Positions 55,137 to 63,173 of a stretch of 64,000 nt of DNA are shown one piece after another. Source of the DNA: Roseburia hominis A2-183. GTDB lineage: Bacteria > Bacillota > Clostridia > Lachnospirales > Lachnospiraceae. A program made the position numbers and the translations under genes. Each line of letters starts with the position of its first letter. Positions within the stretch are counted from its first letter, which is position 1. Location: assembly GCF_000225345.1 (NCBI RefSeq), contig NC_015977.1:1223501-1287500 (forward strand), given 5' to 3'. The notes beneath the pieces were generated by a model that saw only the letters and a list, made by a program, of their open reading frames with translations, was not told the origin of the DNA and did no database searches.

Positions 55137-57509
55137 ATGGAAAAAAGAGAATGGAGATATAGTGGAACCATAGAGGAAAGAACGTCCATCCGGGAGCAGG
55201 TGCATGATGTTCTGGCAAGAAAAGTGGCAGAAGAGGCAATGGTTTTATTAAAAAATGAATCGCTTCTGCCGCTGCCTTTGGATGTTCCTATGGCGCTGTT
55301 TGGAAGCGGGGCAAAAAAGACGGTAAAAGGTGGAATCGGCTCCGGGGATGTCAACAACCGGAAGACAATTTCTGTCTATCAGGGACTGCTGGAAGCGGGC
55401 GCAATGATCACAAGTGAAGCGTGGCTGTGCGACTATGAAAAGCGGTATGAGCAGGCGAGAGAGGAATGGAAAAAACTGGTTCTCGAAGAAACAAAACGGG
55501 TTGAGAATCCGTTTGACGCATATTCCAATCATCCGTTCTGTTTCCCGGAGGGAAGAGCGGTTACAGAACAGGACATTGCCGGGGCAGGGGTGGCAGTTTA
55601 TGTGCTGAGCCGCATTTCAGGTGAGGGAAGTGACCGCAGAAAAGAGCGCGGCGACTATGAATTAAGCCGCAGGGAACAGGAAGACCTGTTATTTTTGAAT
55701 GAGAAAAAGATTCCGGTAGTGCTCCTGCTGAATACCGGTGGTCCGGTAGAACTGACAGATATTTTAGAGCAGGCAAAAAATATACGGGCTGTGTTAAATA
55801 TTTCCCAGCCGGGACAGGCAGGTGGTTATGCGGTGGCGGACATCCTGTTTGGAAAGGCGGTTCCAAGCGGAAAACTTACGGCAACATGGGCGAGACATTA
55901 CGGGGATTATCCGTCAGCGGATACTTATGGATACAGGAACGGAGATCTGGAAAAGGAAGAATACCGGGAGGAAATTTTCGTTGGATACCGTCATTTTGAC
56001 CGGGAAAATCTGCCGGTATTATTTCCGTTCGGGTACGGACTTTCCTACACATCATTCCTAATCCGCCAGCGGTCTGTACGCGAGGAAACGAATTCCCTGG
56101 AACTTGCAGTGTCTGTGCAGAATACGGGTGGAACCTATGCCGGGAAGGAGACAGTGCAGGTCTATGCGACATTCCCGCAGACCGGAATGGAAAAAGAAAA
56201 AAAGCGGCTGGTGGGATTCGCCAAAACAAAATGTCTGCTGCCGGGGGAAATACAGCAGCTGGAGATTAAAATACCAAAAAACATGCTTGCAAGTTTTTCG
56301 GAAGAACAGAGTGCCTGGTATCTGGAAGACGGAACGTATGGCATATGGATCGGTGCCGATTCACAAAAGTTAGAACAGGCATGGGAATTTGATGTGTACG
56401 AACGGACGATCACAGAGCACACATGCCGGCTGGAGGCAGCAGAGAGTGATGCAGGAAAGCTTTCTGCCGCTGAAGAGCAAAAAGTGCATCTGACCGGAAA
56501 AATACCGGCAGAGGAACTGATTCCGCTCTTATATGGCCATGTGGAACAAAACAGCAGTACACTCGGCGCGGCGGGAATCCGTGTCCCGGGATCGGCGGGA
56601 GAGACAACACATGCGCTGGAACAGCCCTATGGAATAAGGGCGTTAATCATGGCGGACGGACCGGCAGGAATCCGGCTGCATCAGTCGTATGAGGTAGACG
56701 CAGATTCGGGGAAAGTCTATGGAAAAAGTGTACTGGGAGCACTGGAAAATGGCTATCTGGAGCCGATGCAAAAGCATGAGAATGCCAAGACCTACTATCA
56801 GTTCTGTACGGCGTTTCCGGTCGGAACGGCAATGGCGCAGACCTGGAATGAGGAACTGCTGCAGTCTTTCGGAAGAGCGGTATCACATGAAATGAAAGAA
56901 TTCCATATTGATCTGTGGCTGGCACCGGGAATGAATATCCAGAGAAATCCGCTGTGCGGGCGGAATTTTGAATACTATTCGGAAGATCCATTTCTCTCAG
57001 GCAAGATGGCTGCTGCGGTTGTCCGAGGTGTACAGGAGGAGGGAACCTGTGGAGCTGTGATCAAGCATTTTGCATGCAACAATCAGGAAGACAACCGTAT
57101 GGGGGTCGATGTGCATATTTCAGAGAGAGCCCTAAGGGAGATCTATCTTAGGGGATTTGAGATTGCAGTCAAAGAAAGCGCACCGGTTGCAATCATGACA
57201 TCCTACAACCGGGTCAATGGAGTTCACGCGGCAAACAGCAGAGCGCTATGCACTGTAATTGCCAGAGAAGAGTGGGGATTTGACGGTGTACTCATGTCGG
57301 ACTGGAGTACAACAGCGCCGGAAGACGGCAGTATTCCATGGAAGTGTATCGAAGCCGGAAATGATCTGATTATGCCGGGAAGTGAGAAAGATGATGCGGA
57401 TATCCGGCAGGCGTATGCAGACGGAAGGCTGTCGGAAAAGAAAATCCGTCTCTGTGCGGGAAGAATTATTTCACTGATAAATAAATTAGATAAAAAGACA
57501 AAAAAGTGA
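55137..57509 (+). CDS. GH3 beta-glucosidase with swapped domain order
   Basis: Intracellular enzyme of 790 residues whose GH3 domains are in reverse order. The alpha/beta sandwich domain comes first (about 15-280: EEAMVLLKNESLLPLPL, FGYGLSYTSF), then a fibronectin III-like domain (about 310-400), and the TIM barrel last (about 470-770: MADGPAGIRL, LAPGMNIQRNPLCGRNFEYY, AVIKHFACNNQEDNR, nucleophile Asp in VLMSDWSTTA). This arrangement is known for beta-glucosidases of Ruminococcus albus and Butyrivibrio, so it is a recognised subtype rather than a rearrangement error. The start at 55137 is uncertain; an ATG at 55098 is in frame. Confidence 0.9.
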   Translation: MEKREWRYSGTIEERTSIREQVHDVLARKVAEEAMVLLKNESLLPLPLDVPMALFGSGAKKTVKGGIGSGDVNNRKTISVYQGLLEAGAMITSEAWLCDYEKRYEQAREEWKKLVLEETKRVENPFDAYSNHPFCFPEGRAVTEQDIAGAGVAVYVLSRISGEGSDRRKERGDYELSRREQEDLLFLNEKKIPVVLLLNTGGPVELTDILEQAKNIRAVLNISQPGQAGGYAVADILFGKAVPSGKLTATWARHYGDYPSADTYGYRNGDLEKEEYREEIFVGYRHFDRENLPVLFPFGYGLSYTSFLIRQRSVREETNSLELAVSVQNTGGTYAGKETVQVYATFPQTGMEKEKKRLVGFAKTKCLLPGEIQQLEIKIPKNMLASFSEEQSAWYLEDGTYGIWIGADSQKLEQAWEFDVYERTITEHTCRLEAAESDAGKLSAAEEQKVHLTGKIPAEELIPLLYGHVEQNSSTLGAAGIRVPGSAGETTHALEQPYGIRALIMADGPAGIRLHQSYEVDADSGKVYGKSVLGALENGYLEPMQKHENAKTYYQFCTAFPVGTAMAQTWNEELLQSFGRAVSHEMKEFHIDLWLAPGMNIQRNPLCGRNFEYYSEDPFLSGKMAAAVVRGVQEEGTCGAVIKHFACNNQEDNRMGVDVHISERALREIYLRGFEIAVKESAPVAIMTSYNRVNGVHAANSRALCTVIAREEWGFDGVLMSDWSTTAPEDGSIPWKCIEAGNDLIMPGSEKDDADIRQAYADGRLSEKKIRLCAGRIISLINKLDKKTKK

Positions 57510-57608
57510 CATTGGAAAGACAAGAAACAGGTAGTCTCCATGACTGTCTCCTGTTATACTCTGCTTATAAGGTACACTTATGGAAAGGAGCACAAACAGG
57601 GGGGAATC

Positions 57609-58223
57609 ATGGAGATTTATTCAATTAAAGACGAAAAGTTCCGCAGGTATGGGAAAGTCTGGAGCGGCTTTGACTGCACGAGACTGATCCGCGAGATGGA
57701 ACACACGCCGCTGCCGGAGGATGTCATTTATGTGCCATCCATGGAGGAACTGGAGGTGCTGCCGGAGGCGGGAGAGTTTGCCAGACGGATCTACGGCGGA
57801 CTTCCGATTCAGATCGGTTATTGTAACGGCAGCAATCACAGATTAAATGCGTTGGAGTATCACCGCAATTCGGAGATCAATATTGCGGTAACCAATATGG
57901 TGCTGCTGTTAGGATGGCTGCCGGATGTGACCGATGCGTTTACTTATGACACATCCAGGGTGGAAGCATTTTTTGTCCCGGCGGGAACGGTTGTTGAGAT
58001 GTATGGAACGACACTTCACTATGCGCCGTGCAATGACGGGGAGGAAGGATTTAAATGTATTGTGATTCTTCCGAAAGGGACGAATACGGAGATTGATTTT
58101 GCCTTGCCCAAAAGCGGAGAGGATGCGCTTATGACTGCGAAGAACAAGTGGCTGATCGCACATGAGGAAGCAGGAATCCGTGGTGCTTTTAACGGACTTT
58201 TGGGGGTCAATATTGAGGTGTAA
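57609..58223 (+). CDS. DUF4867-family protein (cupin-like)
   Basis: Protein of 204 residues, cytoplasmic. It shows the DUF4867 pattern: FRRYGKVWSGFD, YGGLPIQIGYCNGSNHRLNA, LEYHRNSEINIAVTNMVLLL, EAFFVPAGTVVEMYGTTLHY and NKWLIAHEEAG. The Glu-Tyr-His and later His residues suggest a metal-binding cupin, which could be a sugar isomerase or lyase. In Lachnospiraceae it usually accompanies a fucose-isomerase-family gene and a FGGY kinase, exactly as here, so a step in pentose or deoxysugar metabolism is likely (inference). The start is at 57609 behind GGGGG. Confidence 0.82.
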   Translation: MEIYSIKDEKFRRYGKVWSGFDCTRLIREMEHTPLPEDVIYVPSMEELEVLPEAGEFARRIYGGLPIQIGYCNGSNHRLNALEYHRNSEINIAVTNMVLLLGWLPDVTDAFTYDTSRVEAFFVPAGTVVEMYGTTLHYAPCNDGEEGFKCIVILPKGTNTEIDFALPKSGEDALMTAKNKWLIAHEEAGIRGAFNGLLGVNIEV

Positions 58224-58284
58224 GAAAGATACAGGGAAAACGGAGCAGGAAGGTTTCTATTTTTGAAACGGAAAGGAGATTTTT

Positions 58285-59775
58285 ATGAACAAAGAAAATA
58301 TGCCGGAGATTAAGATCGGAGTTGTGGCAGTCAGCAGAGACTGCTTCCCGGAGAGCCTGTCGGTGAACCGGAGAAAGGCGTTAATGGACGCTTACACGAA
58401 AAAGTACGGAAAGGATCACATCTATGAATGTCCGATCTGCATCGTGGAGAGCGAAATACATATGGTGCAGGCACTGGAGGATGTGAAGGCGGCCGGGTGT
58501 GATGCACTGGTCGTATACCTCGGCAATTTTGGACCGGAGATCGCCGAGACACTGCTGGCAAAGCATTTTGACGGACCGAAAATGTTTATTGCTGCGGCGG
58601 AAGAATCCGGGGACAGTCTGCTGGATGGCAGAGGGGATGCTTACTGTGGAATGTTAAATGCCAGCTATAACTTAAAGCTTCGCAATATCAGGGCATACAT
58701 TCCGGAGTATCCGGTTGGAACGGCAGAGGAATGTGCGGACATGATTCATGAATTTGAGCCGATCGCCCGCGCGGTAGTTGCGCTTTCCAATTTAAAGATC
58801 ATAAGCTTCGGACCAAGACCGTTAAATTTCCTTGCCTGCAACGCACCGATAAAGCAGCTTTACAATCTGGGTGTGGAGATTGAGGAAAATTCAGAGCTTG
58901 ATTTATTCGAGGCGTTCCATAAACATGACGGGGATGAGAGAATCCCGGCGGTTGTGGCAGAGATGGAGGCGGAGCTTGGAGCCGGGAATAAAAAGCCGGA
59001 AGTGCTTGCAAAGCTGGCGCAGTATGAACTGACCTTAAAAGACTGGGTGCGCGATCACAAGGGCTACCGCAAGTATGTGGCGATTGCGGGCAAGTGCTGG
59101 CCGGCATTCCAGACACAGTTCGGTTTTGTCCCGTGTTACGTCAACAGCCGTCTGACCGGACAGGGAATTCCGGTGTCCTGCGAGGTGGATATTTACGGCT
59201 GTTTAAGCGAGTTCATCGGCACCGTGGTGAGCGAAGATGCCGTGACACTGCTTGACATCAATAACTCGGTGCCGGCAGATATGTATGAGGAAGAGATCGA
59301 GGGAAAATATCCATATACGTTAAAGGACACCTTTATGGGATTCCACTGTGGAAATACCACTTCCGGAAAGCTTGCGTTCTGTGAGATGCGCAATCAGAAG
59401 ATCATGGCGAGAAGCCTTCCGGTCGAGGTGACAAACGGAACCCTTGAGGGGGACATCATGCCGGGGGACATTACGTTTTTCCGTCTGCAGAGCACCGCAG
59501 ACTGCGAGCTCCGCGCTTATATCGCACATGGGGAGGTGCTTCCGGTGGCGACAAGATCTTTTGGATCGATCGGTGTTTTCGCCATCCCGGAGATGGGAAG
59601 ATTTTACCGCCATGTGCTGATTGAGAAGAATTTCCCGCACCACGGCGCGGTGGCATTCGGACATTACGGCAAGGCGCTGTACGAAGTATTTAAGTATATC
59701 GGTGTGCCGGTGGAGGAGATCGGCTACAATCAGCCGGCAGGCGTGCGCTATCCGACGGAGAATCCGTTTGCATAG
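58285..59775 (+). CDS. L-fucose/L-arabinose isomerase-family protein
   Basis: Aldose-ketose isomerase-family protein of 496 residues. The three-domain fold is recognisable: VVAVSRDCFPESLSVNRR at the start, ALVVYLGNFGPE, KIISFGPRPLNFLACNAP, CYVNSRLTGQGIPVSCEVDI and a C-terminal MGFHCGNTTSGKL. Relatives isomerise L-fucose, D-arabinose or L-arabinose with Mn2+. Placed between DUF4867 and xylulokinase, it may feed arabinose from arabinoxylan, or another pentose, to the kinase. No classical xylose isomerase is in the window. The gene ends in a short tandem repeat. Confidence 0.88.
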   Translation: MNKENMPEIKIGVVAVSRDCFPESLSVNRRKALMDAYTKKYGKDHIYECPICIVESEIHMVQALEDVKAAGCDALVVYLGNFGPEIAETLLAKHFDGPKMFIAAAEESGDSLLDGRGDAYCGMLNASYNLKLRNIRAYIPEYPVGTAEECADMIHEFEPIARAVVALSNLKIISFGPRPLNFLACNAPIKQLYNLGVEIEENSELDLFEAFHKHDGDERIPAVVAEMEAELGAGNKKPEVLAKLAQYELTLKDWVRDHKGYRKYVAIAGKCWPAFQTQFGFVPCYVNSRLTGQGIPVSCEVDIYGCLSEFIGTVVSEDAVTLLDINNSVPADMYEEEIEGKYPYTLKDTFMGFHCGNTTSGKLAFCEMRNQKIMARSLPVEVTNGTLEGDIMPGDITFFRLQSTADCELRAYIAHGEVLPVATRSFGSIGVFAIPEMGRFYRHVLIEKNFPHHGAVAFGHYGKALYEVFKYIGVPVEEIGYNQPAGVRYPTENPFA

Positions 59776-59780
59776 AAAAG

Positions 59781-59848
59781 TCTTGCAGTGCATAGCGAAG
59801 TCTTGCAGTGCATAGCGAAGTCTTGCAGTGCATAGCGAAGTCTTGCAA
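59781..59848 (+). repeat. 20-bp tandem repeat (3.4 copies)
   Basis: TCTTGCAGTGCATAGCGAAG occurs at 59781-59800, 59801-59820 and 59821-59840, then TCTTGCA at 59841. The bases around the isomerase stop (GCATAGAAAAG) look like the seed of the repeat. It fills almost the whole gap to xylB and ends just before the xylB ribosome site. Confidence 0.9.
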
Positions 59849-59868
59849 TGATAAGAAAAGGGGAGAGT

Positions 59869-61335
59869 ATGTTATATATAGGAATTGATCTTGGCACATC
59901 AGCAGTAAAATTGCTGCTGATGGATGCCGATGGTAAAATAAAAAAAATTGCATCGCGCACCTACGATCTTTCATTTCCACATCCGGGCTGGTCGGAACAG
60001 AATCCGGCAGACTGGTATGAACAGTCGATCGACGGCTTAAAAGAACTTCTGGCGGAATGTGATAAAAGCCGGGTGGCGGGGATCAGCTTCGGGGGGCAGA
60101 TGCATGGTCTGGTGACATTGGATGAGCGGGATGAAGTGATTCGTCCGGCGATCCTCTGGAACGACGGGCGCACGGCAGAAGAGACCGATTACTTAAATCA
60201 GGTGATCGGAAAGGAAACACTGTCGGGATATACCGCGAATATTGCCTTCGCCGGATTTACGGCGCCAAAGATTCTCTGGATGCAAAAGCATGAGCCAGAT
60301 CTGTGGAAACGGGTGAAAAAGATCATGCTACCGAAAGATTATCTCGCATACCGCCTGTCCGGAACGTTCTGCACCGATTATTCGGACGCCTCCGGTATGC
60401 TGCTCCTTGATGTGGAGCACCGGGCATGGTCGGAGCAGATGCTTGAGATCTGCCATGTGGAAAGAGAGCAGCTTCCGAAGCTTTATGAGAGCTATGAGGT
60501 GGTGGGAACCTTAAAGCCAGAGATCGCGGAAGAACTGGGACTTTCTCCTGAAGTAAAGATCATTGCGGGAGCGGGCGATAATGCGGCGGCAGCCGTCGGC
60601 ACCGGGACGGTCGGTGAGGGGAGATGCAACCTGTCGCTTGGAACGAGCGGCACGCTCTTTATCTCCAGTGAAAAGTTTGGTGTGGACGCACACAATGCCC
60701 TGCATTCCTTTGATCACGCGGATGGCGGTTATCATCTGATGGGGTGTATGCTCTCGGCGGCATCCTGCAACAAGTGGTGGATGGATGAGATTTTAAAGAC
60801 GACGGAGTATGCGCGGGAGCAGGAAAAGATTAAAAATCTGGGAGAAAACCGGGTATTTTTCCTGCCTTATCTGATGGGGGAGCGCTCTCCGCACAACGAC
60901 CCGGATGCGAGAGCCATGTTCCTTGGAATGTCGATGGACACCACACGGGAAGATATGACGCAGGCGGTGTTAGAAGGCGTAGCGTTCGGTCTCAGGGATT
61001 CCCTCGAGGTGGCGCGCAGTCTGGGCATCCGGATCGAACGCTCCAAGATCTGCGGCGGCGGTGCAAAGAGCCCGCTGTGGAAGAAGATCCTTGCGGCTGT
61101 TTTAAACCTTAAGCTTGATCTCATAGAGAGCGAGGAGGGACCGGGATATGGCGGAGCGATCCTTGCGGCAGTGGGCTGCGGGGAATATGAGAGTGTACAG
61201 GCGGCATGTGAGAAGCTGGTGCATGTTGTTGACACCGTTGAGCCGGATCCGGTGCTGGTGGAGAAGTATGAGGCGCGCTATCAGGAATTCCGGAAGCTGT
61301 ATCCGGCTGTGAAAGCACTTTTCCCGTTTACGTGA
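59869..61335 (+). CDS. xylB: Xylulokinase (FGGY family)
   Basis: Phosphorylates D-xylulose for entry into the pentose phosphate pathway. Length 488 residues, typical. The N-terminal ATPase motif YIGIDLGTSAVKLLLMDADG, substrate-region blocks HPGWSEQNPADWYEQSIDGL and AGISFGGQMHGLV, the FGGY signature region LPYLMGERSPHNDPDARAMF and the ATP-binding CGGGAKSPLWKKI are all intact. The start is the ATG at 59869 behind AAAGGGGAG; an in-frame ATG at 59848 has no ribosome site. It would finish catabolism of the xylose released by the GH43, GH3 and GH8 enzymes. Confidence 0.93.
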   Translation: MLYIGIDLGTSAVKLLLMDADGKIKKIASRTYDLSFPHPGWSEQNPADWYEQSIDGLKELLAECDKSRVAGISFGGQMHGLVTLDERDEVIRPAILWNDGRTAEETDYLNQVIGKETLSGYTANIAFAGFTAPKILWMQKHEPDLWKRVKKIMLPKDYLAYRLSGTFCTDYSDASGMLLLDVEHRAWSEQMLEICHVEREQLPKLYESYEVVGTLKPEIAEELGLSPEVKIIAGAGDNAAAAVGTGTVGEGRCNLSLGTSGTLFISSEKFGVDAHNALHSFDHADGGYHLMGCMLSAASCNKWWMDEILKTTEYAREQEKIKNLGENRVFFLPYLMGERSPHNDPDARAMFLGMSMDTTREDMTQAVLEGVAFGLRDSLEVARSLGIRIERSKICGGGAKSPLWKKILAAVLNLKLDLIESEEGPGYGGAILAAVGCGEYESVQAACEKLVHVVDTVEPDPVLVEKYEARYQEFRKLYPAVKALFPFT

Positions 61336-61382
61336 AATAGAATTCTGCAAAAATGCGGCTGTCGCATTAGAGGAATCGTTGG

Positions 61383-61912
61383 CTTTCAGCGATAAGTGAT
61401 ATTATGAGAAGTATGCCACTACGATTTCGGTTGGAATACCTACGGAACATTCTGTTCAAAAAATGCGGTATTTCTAACCAGCCGGTGACTGCATCTGCGA
61501 TGATCCGTGTCTTTCCAAGTTTGGAGCAATCCTAGGGTGCATGTCCGCACCCCAGAGACAATTTGTAGGACTTTTGTGCAGCACTTACCTGTGCTCCCGT
61601 AATATAACATAACCGCGCGAAGCAGATGTTTGAGCTGCTATCTGCCCTAATTTCAATAGCTGATAGCAGCGAGTTCTGTTCGCGCGGTTTAATAATGTCT
61701 ATGAGGGAGCACAGTTAGTGCTGCCAGAAAGTCCGCCCATTGTCTCGGGTGTGTCGGACATGCACCCGTCGGATTGTCCAAACGTGGAAGAAACACGGAA
61801 TCAGATGCAGTCATCCGGCTGGAAGAAATACACCCATTTTTTTCAACGAATGTTCCATCTGCAGTTCCAGCCGAAATCTGTATCATGTGCTTCCTGTAAT
61901 ATCACTTATCGC
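61383..61912. repeat. Palindromic repeat element, copy B (inverted)
   Basis: Reverse complement of copy A with scattered differences. Centre: AACCGCGCGAA (61612-61622) and TTCGCGCGGTT (61680-61690). The two outward units keep the same order of hairpins. In the right unit the late stem is GGCTGGAA with TTCCAGCC, while the left unit (minus strand) has GGTTAGAAATACC with GGTATTCCAACC: different bases, same pairing. At its outer edges each unit ends near CTTATCGCTGAAAG. From 61335 to 62054 there is otherwise only AT-rich sequence. Confidence 0.8.
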
Positions 61913-62053
61913 TGAAAGGGATAACATCTGCTACATGCGACAGCCTTATTTTTGCGGATATTTCACGTAAAGTGAAAAGGCTTTACTTGCACTGGGCGAA
62001 GAAGGCGCTTATAATGTGTTCTGATAAGAGAACGGCGCAGGGAGGAAGAGAAG

Positions 62054-62536
62054 ATGATCATAAGACATGCGGCAATGGAGGACTTAAAGGCGGTTACAGA
62101 GCTGGAAGCAAAGTGCTTTCCTGCGGCGGAAGCGGCGGGGAGAGCGGCATTTTTCGATCGGCTGGCAAGTTTTCCTGATCATTTCTGGCTGCTCTACGAG
62201 GATGAAAAACTGGTATCCATGATTAACGGCATGGCAACCGACGAGGAGCATCTGACCGACGCGATGTATGAACATGCCGATATGCACAGCAAGGATGGTG
62301 CGTGGCAGATGATCTTTGGTGTGGCGACGGACCCCGCAGAGCAGGGAAAGGGATATGCGGCAGCGCTGATGCGCAGGGTAATTGCGGATACAAAGTCACA
62401 GGGGAAAAAGGGACTGGTGCTGACCTGTAAGGAGAGGCTGCTTTCGTTTTACGGGCAGTTCGGCTACCGGAATGAGGGGGTATCCGGATCGGAACACGGA
62501 GGCGCTGTGTGGTATGAAATGCGTCTGACTTTTTAG
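62054..62536 (+). CDS. GNAT-family N-acetyltransferase
   Basis: Acetyltransferase of 160 residues. MIIRHAAMEDLKAVTELEAK is the usual N-terminal strand and helix; the acetyl-CoA binding motif is TDPAEQGKGYAAALMRRVIA, and motif B ends YGQFGYRNEG. The composition (long insertion with DEEHLTDAMYEHADMHSKDG) resembles arylalkylamine-type GNATs often annotated in Firmicutes. The substrate is unknown. It starts after the promoter-like region following repeat B, with ribosome site GGGAGGAAG, and is followed 15 bases later by a small gene. Confidence 0.88.
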   Translation: MIIRHAAMEDLKAVTELEAKCFPAAEAAGRAAFFDRLASFPDHFWLLYEDEKLVSMINGMATDEEHLTDAMYEHADMHSKDGAWQMIFGVATDPAEQGKGYAAALMRRVIADTKSQGKKGLVLTCKERLLSFYGQFGYRNEGVSGSEHGGAVWYEMRLTF

Positions 62537-62551
62537 AATAAGGAGAAAAAC

Positions 62552-62779
62552 ATGGAAGAATATCTGATCAAAAATACAACAAGAGAACAGCGGGAGCAGA
62601 TCGTAAAAGATTCCCTGGGATACAGTGAGTTAGGATGCGATGATGCCATGGACGGGTATGATATGTATCTGCCTTATATTGAGGGAATCAAGGAACTTCG
62701 TGAGATCACGATGGAATATCAGGCGCAGTATGTGCGTGATATGGAGCGCGAGGAGCGCGGGCGCTGCAATCTGTACTAG
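62552..62779 (+). CDS. Small conserved protein of unknown function (75 aa)
   Basis: Acidic protein of 75 residues: REQIVKDSLGYSELGCDDAM, then DGYDMYLPYIEGIKELREIT and a C-terminal YVRDMEREERGRC. I recall related 70-80 residue proteins in many gut Clostridia, sometimes labelled as purine biosynthesis proteins without evidence. Two cysteines are present. The ribosome site AAGGAG precedes the ATG. Probably in one operon with the acetyltransferase. Confidence 0.7.
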   Translation: MEEYLIKNTTREQREQIVKDSLGYSELGCDDAMDGYDMYLPYIEGIKELREITMEYQAQYVRDMEREERGRCNLY

Positions 62780-62835
62780 AAACGGTGCCATTTTTCCTTC
62801 AAGAAACATCAAAATATAACCTTGAAATTATCATA

Positions 62836-62890
62836 AGAACCCGTGAGAACATATCTGAATTGCGGAGATGTTCTCACGGGTTCTTTTTTT
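62836..62890 (+). terminator. Strong terminator
   Basis: AGAACCCGTGAGAACAT and ATGTTCTCACGGGTTCT form a perfect 17-bp stem with a 15-base loop and a seven-T tail. Confidence 0.9.
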
Positions 62891-62926
62891 CAAAATCTTT
62901 AAAAATGTAAAAAAAGAAAAAACTTG

Positions 62927-63100
62927 TACACTAAGTGTATATGATCAGCAGAAACATATACACTAAATAAGCGGAGAAAGAAGCGACAGGAAGAAAAGAA
63001 GCGGATTATTGGAAAAAACAGACAAAAAGAGAGTTGAAAAAGAAAGCATTTTGTATGAAAATGAGTATAGATGAAGGATACAAAATTTATACACTATGTG
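62927..63100. promoter_or_regulatory. Repeated ATACACTA-type motifs before the LevR-like gene
   Basis: TACACTAAGTGTA (62927-62939) is an odd palindrome. TATACACTAAA at 62957 and TATACACTATGTG from 63088 repeat its core. They lie in a 395-base gap with no gene and are candidate operators. No confident promoter hexamers were found. Confidence 0.35.
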
Positions 63101-63173
63101 AAATTGACAGTCAGAAAGAAAAAACATATAGTAAGCGTATCGAAGAGATCAGCGATTTCTTATGAGGAACCAT

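Noticed and set aside
55137..57509. Misassembly or frameshift in the second GH3
   Set aside because: The reversed domain order is a known GH3 subtype and the frame is continuous.
61689..61970. Open frames inside repeat copy B
   Set aside because: Same reason as for copy A; no consistent start, ribosome site or conserved protein.
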